64,000 nucleotides of DNA from Burkholderia cenocepacia (GTDB lineage Bacteria; Pseudomonadota; Gammaproteobacteria; Burkholderiales; Burkholderiaceae): NCBI RefSeq assembly GCF_014211915.1, contig NZ_CP060040.1:248001-312000 (forward strand). The letters are read 5' to 3'. The notes beneath the pieces were generated by a model. It was not told the DNA's origin and ran no database searches. It was given only the letters and a program-made list of their open reading frames with translations. Each line of letters opens with the position of its first letter. Within the stretch, counting starts at the first letter, position 1. The translations under genes were made by a program, and so were the position numbers. Positions 38,945-48,135 of this stretch are shown one piece after another.

Positions 38945-40105
38945 TCAGTGCGCGGACGCGGTGGCGACCGCGTCAGGCGACTTCCAGTCGGTCGCGGCAG
39001 CCGGTGCGCCGTCGGTCAGGCGCTCCATGCCTTCGACGACGATCTTCTGGCCGGCCTGCAGGCCCGACTTGATGCGATAGCTGCGGTTCGTCAGTTCGCC
39101 GACCTCGACCGCTTTCAGACGAGCGGTACCTTTCGCGTCGAGCACCCACACCTGCGGCTTGCCGCCGGCGCGCACGATGGCCTGTTGCGGCACCATCACG
39201 GCGTTGGCGTAGTGCGCGCGCGGAATCCGGGCACGCACGTACATGCCCGGCAGCAACTGGCGTTTCGGGTTGTCGACCAGCACGCGCAGCAGCACGTCGC
39301 CGGTGCCCGGATCGACGTTGACGCCCGAGAACAGCATGCGGCCCTTTACGTCGTAACGCGTGTCGTCGTCGCGCAGCACGTCGACCGGCAGGCCGTTGCC
39401 GTCCGACGCTTGCGGCTGCGACGCGAGCGCGTCGCGCAACGCCTCGAGCGAGGCGGCTGGTTGCCGCACGTCCACGTAAACCTGGTCGATCTGCTGGATG
39501 CGCGCCATCGGCTGGCTGTCGCTGCTCGACACCAGCGCGCCTTCGGTCACGAGCGCCTGGTCGATGCGGCCGGCGATCGGCGCTTCCACGGTCGCGAACT
39601 TCAGGTCGAGCTGGCGGCGCGCGAGCGTCGCGCGGGCCTGCGCGACGTCGGCCGCGGCCTGGTCGCGTTGCGATACGGCGTCGTCGTACACCTGGCGGCT
39701 GATCGCGTCGGCCTCGACGAGCGGCTTGAAGCGCGCCGTCTGCACCTTCGCGCGCTCGAGCGCGGCCTGCGCACGCTGCAGCGAGGCGGCGGCCGTGTCC
39801 ATCTCGGCCTTGAACGGTGCCGGATTGATCTGGAACAGCGGCTGGCCGGCGCGCACTTCGGTGCCTTGTTCGAACAGCCGGCGTTGCACGATGCCGCTCA
39901 CCTGCGGCCGGATCTCGGCCACCCGCACGGCCGCGACGCGGCCCGGCAGGTCTTCGGTCACGTCGACGCGCGTGGCGGCCACCGTCATGGCCGCGACCGG
40001 GGTGGCCGGTGCGGCGGCCTGCTGCTCGGACGGCCCGCACCCCGCCAGCATTGCCGCCACCAGCGCGCATACGGCGCCGTGGCAGCATCGTTTCTGATTC
40101 TTCAT
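38945..40105 (-). CDS. RND pump periplasmic adaptor (membrane fusion protein)
   Basis: 386-residue MexA/AdeA-type adaptor lipoprotein: signal with lipobox LAGC (Cys23), lipoyl halves around VRVAEIRPQVSGIVQRRLFEQG and FATVEAPIAGRID, a helical hairpin between them (about 95-165), then beta-barrel and membrane-proximal domains (GELTNRSYRIKSGLQAGQKIVVEG). It links the permease to the outer-membrane channel. First gene of the pump operon; no regulator gene lies directly upstream of it. Confidence 0.94.
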   Translation of the reverse strand: MKNQKRCCHGAVCALVAAMLAGCGPSEQQAAAPATPVAAMTVAATRVDVTEDLPGRVAAVRVAEIRPQVSGIVQRRLFEQGTEVRAGQPLFQINPAPFKAEMDTAAASLQRAQAALERAKVQTARFKPLVEADAISRQVYDDAVSQRDQAAADVAQARATLARRQLDLKFATVEAPIAGRIDQALVTEGALVSSSDSQPMARIQQIDQVYVDVRQPAASLEALRDALASQPQASDGNGLPVDVLRDDDTRYDVKGRMLFSGVNVDPGTGDVLLRVLVDNPKRQLLPGMYVRARIPRAHYANAVMVPQQAIVRAGGKPQVWVLDAKGTARLKAVEVGELTNRSYRIKSGLQAGQKIVVEGMERLTDGAPAAATDWKSPDAVATASAH

Positions 40106-40508
40106 AGCGACTCCAGGAAGCGCAGGCAGCCCACTGCCTGCTTTGACGGGGCGGAGTGTGCTTGGATTAGTTGGGGGCTTTGATGCGGAAAGATGGAGAT
40201 TCGATGGAGGCGGCGAAAGGCGCCGAAAGGAGGGGATGAGCCGAAGCGGAATGCTCGGACGAACAGGGTGCGGCGCGGTGTCGGGCGCGCGGTGTTTCGG
40301 CTCGACGCGCGTGCCGGCTCGCGCTGGTGGTTAAAGATCGAGCCGGCAGGGGGCCGGAGGAACTGCACGACGAGGCGCGGTGCGTCTGCAGCTGGCTGGC
40401 CATGACGGGGCCGCTGGGCGCACACGTGCACGACATGGCGCCGGCATCGCGCGATGGCGACGCGGATCGGGTCAGCGAATGGGGCGCGCCATTTGACGCG
40501 CGGGCGCG
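40106..40508. other. Intergenic upstream of RND operon
   Basis: No gene supported. The RND operon promoter should lie in the first 200 bases; I found no clear binding site for the AdeR-like regulator by eye. The segment near 40340 to 40508 leads into the end of the ankyrin gene. Confidence 0.45.
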
Positions 40509-41120
40509 CTACGGTTTGGCGCCGGCATTTCGCAGTGCGTCCGCGGCATACGTGTTGTCGTGCGTCAGCGCGAGTTGAAGCAGTGACTGGCCGCGCCGGT
40601 CGACATGGTTCGGATTCGCGCCATGCGCGACGAGCAGCGGAATCAGCTCGAAGCGGTTGAACAGCGTCGCGAATCCCAGCGCGGTTTCGCCGGCGCCGTT
40701 CGTCTGGTCGATCGGGCAGCGCGTGTCGATCAGGCGTCGCGCGATATCGGGCTCGTTCCGGAAGAGGGCGCCCATCAGCGCGGTGTTGCCGTGACGATCG
40801 CCGACGCACGCATCGGCGCCGACCGACAACAGGTAGTCGAGCGCCGCGGGCTGGCCGTCGTACGACGCGAGGATCACGGCCGTATAGCCGTGGCTGTCGG
40901 TGGCGTCGACCGGATAGCCGGCATCGTGCAACGCGCGCAGGATATCGACGCGGCCGACGCGCGCGGCGTCGAACCAGTCGCCGTCATAGCGGCGCAGCTC
41001 GGCAGGGGCGGCCTTGCCGTACGTCGGCTGGTCGGGCAGGTGCGCGCAGCCGGCGAGCGCGGCCAGCGCGAGCGCCGCCACGGCCGCACGGATCGTGTGG
41101 GGGAAGCGTTCGGATCGCAT
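40509..41120 (-). CDS. ankB: Ankyrin-repeat lipoprotein, AnkB-like
   Basis: 203-residue envelope protein: signal with lipobox LAGC (Cys25) then four or five ankyrin repeats (DATDSHGYTAVILASYDGQP, GDRHGNTALMGALFRNEP, TNGAGETALGFATLFNRFE, DRRGQSLLQLALTHDN). In Pseudomonas aeruginosa, ankB lies downstream of katB and its periplasmic/inner-membrane ankyrin protein is needed for full KatB activity. The same order and strand are seen here, 79 bp after the catalase gene, so the same partnership is likely. The start is the ATG before RSERFPHT. Confidence 0.85.
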   Translation of the reverse strand: MRSERFPHTIRAAVAALALAALAGCAHLPDQPTYGKAAPAELRRYDGDWFDAARVGRVDILRALHDAGYPVDATDSHGYTAVILASYDGQPAALDYLLSVGADACVGDRHGNTALMGALFRNEPDIARRLIDTRCPIDQTNGAGETALGFATLFNRFELIPLLVAHGANPNHVDRRGQSLLQLALTHDNTYAADALRNAGAKP

Positions 41121-41146
41121 GAGGGTGTCCTGATGAAGTGGCCGGG

Positions 41147-41178
41147 CCGACGTGCGCGGCGCGTGTCGCACACGTCGG
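41147..41178 (-). other. Hairpin in katB-ankB intercistronic region
   Basis: Perfect inverted repeat CCGACGTG (41147-41154) / CACGTCGG (41171-41178) with no T run. It may stabilise the katB mRNA end or reduce read-through to ankB. Confidence 0.4.
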
Positions 41179-41199
41179 CAGCGACCGGAGTCGCGGGGA

Positions 41200-42735
41200 T
41201 CAGTTGTCGCTCAGCTTCGCCGCGAGCGACTGCACTTGCTGGACGTTCGCGTGAACGGCCTGCGCGAGCCGCGTACCGTAATCGGCGTCCGCCTTGTAGA
41301 AGTACGACAGCATCGCGTACTGGTTCTGCGCATTCTTCACCTGGCCGAGGTCGCCGGACAGCGCGGTGACGAGGTCGTCCTTGTCCTGCTGCGACAGGCT
41401 GCGGTAGTACTCGCCCGCCTGACGGAACGGCAGCTTCTTGCGTATCGCTTCCTGTTGCGTCGTGCCGCTGAGCGCCATGCGGACCGACTTGTACTGCGGG
41501 TCCTGCGCGAGTTCGTTCAGCGTCGACGGTTCGTAATTCACCTCGCCCTTGCGGTCGCCGGCGTTCATCTTGCCGTCCTGGTTGTTGTTGACGACCGGCA
41601 CGACCGGGCGATTGATCGGCAGATCCATGTAGTTCGCGCCGAGCCGGTACATCTGCGTGTCGGCGTACGCGAACAGGCGATCCTGCAGCATCCGGTCCTC
41701 GGACGGCTCGATCCCCGGCACGAGCCGCGACGGCGCGAACGCCGATTCCTCGGTCGACTGGAAGTAGTTGTCGGGCACGCGATTGAGCGTCATCGTGCCG
41801 ATCTTGCGTTCAGGCACGCCGGTCCACACCTTCGTATCGTCGAGCGCGTCGAAGTCGAAGCGGTTCAGATCCTTCGGCGTGAGCACCTGCACGTACAGGT
41901 CCCACTTCGGGAAATCGCCCTGTTTGAGCGCGCCGTACAGGTCGTTCGTCATCAGGTTCCAGTCGCGGCCGATCGACGCCGGGATTTCTTGCGGGCGCAG
42001 GCCGTGTACGCCTTGCTGGCTCTTCCAGTGGAACTTCACGTAGTGCACGTCGCCTTGCGCATTGACGAACTTGAACGCATGCACCGCGAAGCCGTCCATG
42101 CGGCGATACGAATCGGGCATGCCCTCGTCCGTGTACAGCCGCGTCAGCATGTGGGTCGCTTCGGGCGTGTGCGCGAAGAAGTCGAACGCGAGGTTCGGGT
42201 CCTGCACGCCGGTCACGGCGCTCGGCTTGTTCGCGTGCACGAAGTCGGGGAACTTGATGCCGTCGCGAATGAAGAACACCGGCCAGTTGATGCCGACCAT
42301 GTCCCAGTTGCCCTGCTGCGTATAGAACTTCACCGCGAAGCCGCGCGGGTCGCGCGCCTGCTCGGGCGAGCCGCGATAGCCCATCACGGTGGAGAAGCGC
42401 ACGAATACGGGGGTGCGGGTGCCCGGCGTGAAGACTTTCGCTTTCGTCAGGTCGGAGATGTCGGCGCTCGGCACGAACTCGCCGAATGCGCCGGTGCCGC
42501 GCGCATGCACGACGCGCTCGGGAATGCGTTCGCGGTCGAAGCGCTGCAGTTTCTCGATGAGCGCGGAATCCTGCAGCAGCACCGGGCCGGCGGGGCCGGC
42601 CGTCTGCGAATTCTGGTTGTCGCCGACGGGCGCGCCGGTGTCCCGCGTGAGTTCGGCGGCGTACGGAGAGGCGGAGAGTGCAACGCAGATTGCGGCGACT
42701 GCGTGCCGCAGCACGCGATGGGAGGATGAGGACAT
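41200..42735 (-). CDS. katB: Periplasmic heme catalase KatB
   Basis: 511-residue monofunctional catalase that disproportionates hydrogen peroxide. The N-terminal signal (MSSSSHRVLRHAVAAICVAL..., cleavage near residue 27) directs it to the periplasm. Catalytic His77 (ERVVHARGTGAFGEF) and Asn150 (DMVGINWPVFF), and the heme-ligand region R353-x3-Y357 (RLFAYADTQMYR), are all present. The length fits the small-subunit catalase group that includes P. aeruginosa KatB. Upstream lies an OxyR-like motif next to a TTAGCC-N18-TCTAAT promoter, so induction by peroxide is likely. Confidence 0.95.
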   Translation of the reverse strand: MSSSSHRVLRHAVAAICVALSASPYAAELTRDTGAPVGDNQNSQTAGPAGPVLLQDSALIEKLQRFDRERIPERVVHARGTGAFGEFVPSADISDLTKAKVFTPGTRTPVFVRFSTVMGYRGSPEQARDPRGFAVKFYTQQGNWDMVGINWPVFFIRDGIKFPDFVHANKPSAVTGVQDPNLAFDFFAHTPEATHMLTRLYTDEGMPDSYRRMDGFAVHAFKFVNAQGDVHYVKFHWKSQQGVHGLRPQEIPASIGRDWNLMTNDLYGALKQGDFPKWDLYVQVLTPKDLNRFDFDALDDTKVWTGVPERKIGTMTLNRVPDNYFQSTEESAFAPSRLVPGIEPSEDRMLQDRLFAYADTQMYRLGANYMDLPINRPVVPVVNNNQDGKMNAGDRKGEVNYEPSTLNELAQDPQYKSVRMALSGTTQQEAIRKKLPFRQAGEYYRSLSQQDKDDLVTALSGDLGQVKNAQNQYAMLSYFYKADADYGTRLAQAVHANVQQVQSLAAKLSDN

Positions 42736-42781
42736 GACGATGGAACTCCTTGATCCGATCGGTGGTGGGGAAACCGACTGA

Positions 42782-42836
42782 ATTAGAAGAGATCGTCAGA
42801 CGATTGGCTAATTGATATTCGATATGTTTTCGATAG
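42782..42836 (-). promoter_or_regulatory. katB promoter with OxyR-like site
   Basis: On the minus strand TTAGCC (42806-42811) and TCTAAT (42782-42787) are 18 bp apart. Just upstream, the plus-strand series ATTG-N7-ATAT-N7-ATAG (42811-42836) fits three of the four tetrads of the OxyR consensus (ATAG-N7-CTAT-N7-ATAG-N7-CTAT) at 3/4, 3/4 and 4/4. Its placement against the -35 suits activation. Confidence 0.4.
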
Positions 42837-42969
42837 CCGTGGGATCGATGCGGCGCGAGCCCGTTCGTTGCGCAAGAACCGAAGCGGGATTGTTGCGCGC
42901 GCAATGAGTTATTGCTGGATTGTTTCAACGAGCATGATGCATCGGTCGCGCATGATTTGCGGCGGTGCG

Positions 42970-44457
42970 TCAACCGGCGCTTGCCTGCCAGCCGAGCCCG
43001 AGACTCTTCTGCACCGACACGTAGTTCTTGATCAGTTCGGCCTGTCCGGCGATCACGTTCTGCTGCGCGGCGAGCGCTTCACGTTGCGTATCGAGCAGGT
43101 CGATCATCGACGCGACACCCGCGCGATAGCGCTGGTCCATCAGCGCGCGCGAATGCACGGCCGACGTCTGCACCTTCGTCAATGCGACGACGTGCTCGCG
43201 CTGATGTCCGTAACGCTGCAACGCGGTGTTGGCATCCTGTAATGCACCGAGCACGGCCTTCTGATAATTCGCCTCCGCTTCATCGCGCGACGCTTCTGCC
43301 GCGCGTACCGCGCCACGCGTGCGTCCGAAGTCGAGAATGTTCCATTGCAGGTACGGCGCACCGACCCACGTGAAATTCTGCTTGCGGAACAGGTGGCCGG
43401 GGTCCGTCGCGCTGAAGCCGAGATCGCCGAGCAACGTCACCTTCGGAAAATAGTCGGCGACATGCTCGCCGATCTGCGCATTGCTGGACGCAAGCCGGCG
43501 TTCGGCCGCGCGAATATCGGGGCGCTGTTTCAGCAGCGTGGCCGGATCGCCGATCGCGACGCTGGCGGGCAGCGTCGGCAATGCCGCGTCCGCGGTCGAC
43601 AGCGCCGCATCGAGTGCGCCCGGCGCGCGGCCCGTCAGGATCGCGAGCCGGTCGAGCGATTCGGTCACCTGGGCATCGAGCGGGATCAGCGACGCGCGCG
43701 TGTTCTCGACCTGCGTCGTCAGTCGCTCGATGTCGGCATCGGCCGCGACGCCGCGCGCGCGGCGCTGCTGCGTGAGTTCGAGCATCTGCTGCTGCAGTTG
43801 CGCGGTGCGCTTCGACAACGCAAGTCGTTGCTGCTGGTCGCGCAGGTCGACATACGCATTCGCGACTTCGGCCGCGATCGACACCTGCGTGTCGGCGAGA
43901 TCGGCATCGACCGCTTCGGCCTGGGCGGATGCGGCTTCGACCGCGCGGCGCGTGCCGCCGAACAGGTCGATTTCCCAGGTCGCGTCGAAGCCCGCCGAAT
44001 AGAGTTGCAGCGGCCCCGAGCCACCGAGCGACGGTGACGTGCCGCCCGATTGCTCCGAGCCGTTCGACGGCAGCAGCGAGCCGAGCGCGCTGACGTCCGG
44101 CTCGCGCATGCGGATGGCCGCGACGGTGGCCGACGATTTCGGCATCTGCGCGGCGCGCTGTTGCGAGAGCTGCGCGCGTGCCGCGCGCAAGCGGGCCTGC
44201 GCCGCGTGCAGATCGGGGTTGTACACGAGCGCGGCGACGATCAGCGCGTCGAGCTGGCGATCGTTCAGCGCATGCCACCACGCGCCCGGCGCGGGCAAGG
44301 CGGTGTCGACGCCGGTGGCCGGCGCACGCACGAAGGTCGATGCATCGGGCGCGGCGGGCGCGCCGCGGTAGTCGGGGCCGACCGTGCAGCCGGCGAGCAG
44401 GCACGCGGCCGCGCACAGGGTGAGCGCGGAGCGGCGGGGCAGGGAGAAGGGTTTCAT
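42970..44457 (-). CDS. NodT-family outer-membrane channel of EmrAB-type pump
   Basis: 495-residue outer-membrane efflux lipoprotein: signal with lipobox LLAGC (Cys24) followed by VGPDYRGAPAAP and two TolC-type repeats. It starts 13 bp after the permease gene and ends the emrA-emrB-channel operon. Unlike E. coli, where EmrAB uses the general TolC, this pump carries its own exit duct, as is usual in Burkholderia. Confidence 0.93.
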   Translation of the reverse strand: MKPFSLPRRSALTLCAAACLLAGCTVGPDYRGAPAAPDASTFVRAPATGVDTALPAPGAWWHALNDRQLDALIVAALVYNPDLHAAQARLRAARAQLSQQRAAQMPKSSATVAAIRMREPDVSALGSLLPSNGSEQSGGTSPSLGGSGPLQLYSAGFDATWEIDLFGGTRRAVEAASAQAEAVDADLADTQVSIAAEVANAYVDLRDQQQRLALSKRTAQLQQQMLELTQQRRARGVAADADIERLTTQVENTRASLIPLDAQVTESLDRLAILTGRAPGALDAALSTADAALPTLPASVAIGDPATLLKQRPDIRAAERRLASSNAQIGEHVADYFPKVTLLGDLGFSATDPGHLFRKQNFTWVGAPYLQWNILDFGRTRGAVRAAEASRDEAEANYQKAVLGALQDANTALQRYGHQREHVVALTKVQTSAVHSRALMDQRYRAGVASMIDLLDTQREALAAQQNVIAGQAELIKNYVSVQKSLGLGWQASAG

Positions 44458-44470
44458 CGCGTATGACGGG

Positions 44471-46057
44471 TCAATGGCCGGACGACATCGGTTGCGGCCC
44501 GCGCGGCGTTCTCAGCAGCAGCGCGAGCGGCACGCAGGCGAGCAGCGCGAGGCCCAGCAGATAGAAGGTTTCGGAATAGGTCATCACGACGGCCTGGATC
44601 TGGATCTGCTGCGCCAGCTGGCCGAGCGCGCGCAGGTTCGAATACGCGAGATCGCCGGTGTGCGCGAACCAGTTGGCCGCATAGGCCGACAGGCGATCCT
44701 GCCCGATCAGCGAGTTCGCGGTCACCGATTCGCGCAGCGCGGCCGTATGGAAGGTCGTGCGCCGGTCGATCACGGTGCCGATGATCGCGAGCCCGATCGA
44801 GCCGCCGAGGTTGCGCGCCATGTTGTAGAGTCCGGCCGCATCGCCCGAGTCTTCGCGCGCGACGGCCGCCATCGACGCCTGGTTGAGCGGCATCATCGCG
44901 AGCATCTGCGCGAGGCCGCGGATCAGTTGCGACCATACGAAATCGTGGCCCACGCTCTGTGCGGTCAGGCTGATGTCGAGCATGCAGCTCAGGCAGAACA
45001 GCAGCAGCCCCGCGATCACGAGGATGCGGAAATCGACCTTGCCGAGCAGGCGCGGCAGGATCGGCATCACGAGAAAGGCCGGCAGCCCCGACAGCAGCAT
45101 GATCGCACCGGCCTGTTCCGCGTTGTAGCCGGCGACGATCGCGAGGAACTGCGGCAGCAGGTAGGACACGCCGTACAGCCCGGCGCCGACCGCGGACACG
45201 ATCACGATCACGCTCGCGTAGCGCGGGTTGCGCATCAGCGACAGCCGCATGATCGGCCGCTTCGCGAAGCGCTGCGACAGCGCGATCAGGACCATCCCGA
45301 CGAACGACACGATGCTCAGCGTGACGATCATCTGCGATTCGAACCAGCGTTCGCGCTGGCCTTCCTCGAGCACGACGGTCAGCGAGCTCAGGCCGATCGC
45401 GAGGCCGAAGATGCCGAGCCAGTCCGCGTTGAAGAATGCGCTCCATTGCGGGCGGTCCGACGGCAGCCCGAACACCAGCAGCGCCATCAGGAGCAGGCAC
45501 ACGGGCAGGTTCAGGAAGAAGCACCAGCTCCAGTTCACGTTTTCCGCGAGCCAACCGCCGAGCACGGGGCCGAACAGCGGCCCGAGCAGCACGATCAGGC
45601 CGAACAGCGTCATTCCGACCGGCAACTGCGACAACGGCAGGCGCGTGCGGATGATCGTCTGCGCGGTCGGAATCAGCGCGCCGCCGGTGAAGCCCTGGCC
45701 GATCCGGCCCGCGATCATCATCGGCAGCGAATGCGACCAGCCGCACATCATCGAGAATGCGATGAACAGCGCGGAGTTCGTCAGCAGGAAATTGCGCAGC
45801 CCGAACACGCGCGTGAGCCAGGCGGCGAGCGGGATCATCACGATTTCCGACATCAGGTAGCCGGTCGAGATCCATGTGCCTTCGGTGCCGGTCGCGCCGA
45901 TTTCGCCCTGGATCTGCGGCAGCGCGGAATTCGTGATCGAGATGTCGAGCGTCGCCATCAGCGCGCCGAGCGCGCCGGCCGCGACCGCGATCCAGTCGGT
46001 CACGCTCGCGCGGCCTTCACGCGGCGGCAGGGGGATCGTGGCGGGCGTATCAGCCAT
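44471..46057 (-). CDS. DHA2-family MFS drug transporter, EmrB-like
   Basis: 528-residue, 14-helix major-facilitator drug:proton antiporter. DHA2/EmrB features are ATLDISITNSALPQIQGEIG (motif D1-like in TM1), WISTGYLMSEIVMIPLAAWL, GQGFTGGALIPTAQTII and the motif-C region GPLFGPVLGGWLAENVNWSW. It exports drugs together with the HlyD-type adaptor and the NodT channel. Its start overlaps the adaptor stop by 8 bases. Confidence 0.94.
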   Translation of the reverse strand: MADTPATIPLPPREGRASVTDWIAVAAGALGALMATLDISITNSALPQIQGEIGATGTEGTWISTGYLMSEIVMIPLAAWLTRVFGLRNFLLTNSALFIAFSMMCGWSHSLPMMIAGRIGQGFTGGALIPTAQTIIRTRLPLSQLPVGMTLFGLIVLLGPLFGPVLGGWLAENVNWSWCFFLNLPVCLLLMALLVFGLPSDRPQWSAFFNADWLGIFGLAIGLSSLTVVLEEGQRERWFESQMIVTLSIVSFVGMVLIALSQRFAKRPIMRLSLMRNPRYASVIVIVSAVGAGLYGVSYLLPQFLAIVAGYNAEQAGAIMLLSGLPAFLVMPILPRLLGKVDFRILVIAGLLLFCLSCMLDISLTAQSVGHDFVWSQLIRGLAQMLAMMPLNQASMAAVAREDSGDAAGLYNMARNLGGSIGLAIIGTVIDRRTTFHTAALRESVTANSLIGQDRLSAYAANWFAHTGDLAYSNLRALGQLAQQIQIQAVVMTYSETFYLLGLALLACVPLALLLRTPRGPQPMSSGH

Positions 46058-47174
46058 GATGCTGCTCGTCGCGGGCCGAGCGCGTATCGACGTCGACCGT
46101 CACCGACAGCCCGGGCAGCAGCATGCGTTGCGCGCGGGCGTTCGCGGCGAGACGGATGCGCACCGGCACGCGCTGGACGATCTTCGTGAAGTTGCCGGTC
46201 GCGTTCTCGGGCGGCAGCAGCGCGAACTGCGCGCCGGTGCCGGGCGCGAAGCTGTCGACGACGCCGGACAGCGGGCCGTCCGGCAGCGCATCGACATGCA
46301 GCTCGACGGGCTGGCCGATGCGCATGTTGCCGATCTGCGTTTCCTTGAAGTTCGCGACGAGGTAGATCGAATCGACCGGCACGACGGTCAGCAGGCGCGT
46401 GCCGGGCTGCACGTATTGCCCGACGCGCACCGTGCGATCGCCGACGCGGCCCGCGAGCGTGCTGCGCACGATCGTGTTGTCGAGGTCGAGCTGCGCCTGC
46501 GCGGCGCTGGCCTGCGCGGCCTCGAGCTGCGCACGCGCCTGCTGAAGCTGGGCGGTGAACGATGCGATCTGCGTGCGAGCGGCGGCGATCGACGCGTTGT
46601 TCGCGGCGAGTGTCGCCGCCGCCTGGTCGCGCGTGCTTTTCAGGTCGGCCACGCGTTCGTGCGTTTCGGCGCCGGTCGCCGCGAGCGGCGCATAGCGCGT
46701 GTACTCGTCACTTGCGTGCTGCGCGTTGATGCGCGACACCTTCGCCTGCGCGTCGGCCTGCTCGAGATTCGCGCGCTGCTGGCTGATGTCGGCTTCGGCG
46801 CGCGCGATATCGGCGCGGCGGGCATCGACGGTCGCCAGCGCTTGCGCGAGCGCCACCTGGTACTGACGGACGTCGAGCCGCACGAGCGGATCGCCGGCCT
46901 TCACGGGCTGGTTGTCGCGCACGTAGACGTCGGTCACGTAGCCGGCGACCTTCGGCGCGGCGGTCATGCTGTCCGCCTGCAGGTACGCGTCGTTGGTGCT
47001 TTCGATGAAGCGGCCGACCGTCCACCAGCGGCCGAGCCAGACCGTGCCGCCGACGGCCGCGAGCACGGCGGCCACGAGCAGGATGCGCCGCCTCGTTCCG
47101 CCGTTGCCGTTGCGCGGCGTTGTTCCGTTTTCCTGACGATCTGCTTTCTGTGGCGGGTCTTGTGGCGTCGACAT
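46050..47174 (-). CDS. HlyD/EmrA-family efflux adaptor
   Basis: 374-residue membrane fusion protein: one N-terminal transmembrane helix (about 30-48, RRILLVAAVLAAVGGTVWLG), the lipoyl motif AAPKVAGYVTDVYVRDNQPVKAGD, a long alpha-helical hairpin (about 105-215, Ala/Gln-rich) and the barrel domain FKETQIGNMRIGQPVELHVDA. First gene of the emrA-emrB-channel operon, divergent from the TetR regulator with palindromes between. Confidence 0.94.
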   Translation of the reverse strand: MSTPQDPPQKADRQENGTTPRNGNGGTRRRILLVAAVLAAVGGTVWLGRWWTVGRFIESTNDAYLQADSMTAAPKVAGYVTDVYVRDNQPVKAGDPLVRLDVRQYQVALAQALATVDARRADIARAEADISQQRANLEQADAQAKVSRINAQHASDEYTRYAPLAATGAETHERVADLKSTRDQAAATLAANNASIAAARTQIASFTAQLQQARAQLEAAQASAAQAQLDLDNTIVRSTLAGRVGDRTVRVGQYVQPGTRLLTVVPVDSIYLVANFKETQIGNMRIGQPVELHVDALPDGPLSGVVDSFAPGTGAQFALLPPENATGNFTKIVQRVPVRIRLAANARAQRMLLPGLSVTVDVDTRSARDEQHHG

Positions 47175-47185
47175 TCGGGATCCAA

Positions 47186-47212
47186 ATTATTCCAAGTGGA
47201 AGAATTATTCCA
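47186..47212. promoter_or_regulatory. Overlapping palindromes, candidate TetR operator
   Basis: Between the divergent emrA and tetR-type genes lie three TTCCA/TGGAA half-sites: ATTaTTCCA-ag-TGGAAgAAT (47186-47205) and TGGAAgaattaTTCCA (47197-47212) overlap. Repression of both genes by the divergent regulator is likely; binding is inference. Confidence 0.55.
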
Positions 47213-47265
47213 GTTGATAAAATTGTGTCAAGTAGAATGTGGATCGATCGAATGACGAGGAAGGC

Positions 47266-48102
47266 ATGAACGAAGCGAAGAAGCTGCGCCGCACGTCGGC
47301 GGGCGGCTACGCGCGCGGCGACGAGACGCGCCAGCGGATCATCGAGGCGGCGATCGAACTGTTCGGCGAACGCGGGTTCGCGGGGGCGTCGACGCGCGAG
47401 ATCGCCGCGATGGCGGGCGTGAACGCGCCGGCGCTCCAGTACTACTTCGAGAACAAGGAAGGGGTGTACCGCGCGTGCGTCGAGACGATCGCCGAGCACG
47501 GCTGGCAAGTGTTCGCGCCGGCGGTCGGCCATGCGCGGGCGATGCTCGACGGCCATGCGAGCGTCGATGCGCTGATCGATGCGTTCGTCGGGCTGCTGCG
47601 CGCGCTGTCGGACCGGATGTTCACCGCGCCGAAGACGATGAACCAGCGGATGTTCTTCGCGCGCGAGCAGGGCGGCCAGGAGCCGGCGAGCGCGAGCGAG
47701 ATCCTGATGACGCGCATGCGCAAGCCGCTGAACGACGTGAGCGCGGAATTGATCGGCCGCATCACGGGGCGACCGGCCGACGATCCCGTCACGCGGTTGC
47801 GCGCGCTGAGCCTGTTCGGCCAGATCACGGTGTTCCACGTCGCGCAGCGTTCGGCGCTGCAGTTGCTCGAATGGGAGGCGTTCGAAGGCGAGCGCGCGGC
47901 GCTGGTGACCGACACGATTGCCGACCAGACGCGCGTGCTGCTCGAGCAATGGCATGCGCAGCGCGATGCGGGTGCCGCCGGCGCGGAATCGGCTGCGAAG
48001 CGCGCGCAGGGTGCCGCGGCGAAACGACGTGCGGCGAAGCCGGGGGCGGTACCGCCCGCCGCGAAAAGCACGACGCGCGTGAAGAAGCCCGCCGCGCGTT
48101 GA
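47266..48102 (+). CDS. TetR-family regulator (CecR/YbiH type) with basic tail
   Basis: 278-residue TetR-type repressor. The N-terminal helix-turn-helix (about 25-70: RIIEAAIELFGERGFAGASTREIAAMAGVNAPALQYYFENKEG) and C-terminal domain resemble the CecR (DUF1956) group, which regulates drug-efflux operons. Odd feature: after about residue 238 there is a Lys/Ala/Arg/Pro-rich, histone H1-like tail (AKRAQGAAAKRRAAKPG ... TRVKKPAAR) absent from CecR, which is some 220 residues long. The start ATG follows GAGGAAGG. Divergent from emrA, whose operon it presumably represses. Confidence 0.9.
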   Translation: MNEAKKLRRTSAGGYARGDETRQRIIEAAIELFGERGFAGASTREIAAMAGVNAPALQYYFENKEGVYRACVETIAEHGWQVFAPAVGHARAMLDGHASVDALIDAFVGLLRALSDRMFTAPKTMNQRMFFAREQGGQEPASASEILMTRMRKPLNDVSAELIGRITGRPADDPVTRLRALSLFGQITVFHVAQRSALQLLEWEAFEGERAALVTDTIADQTRVLLEQWHAQRDAGAAGAESAAKRAQGAAAKRRAAKPGAVPPAAKSTTRVKKPAAR

Positions 48103-48135
48103 GCGCGGCGGGTCACCGGCCGCGGGCGATCGCGA

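Noticed and set aside
40143..40405. Short plus-strand frames upstream of the RND operon
   Set aside because: Overlap each other in different frames, lack ribosome sites and have shadow composition.
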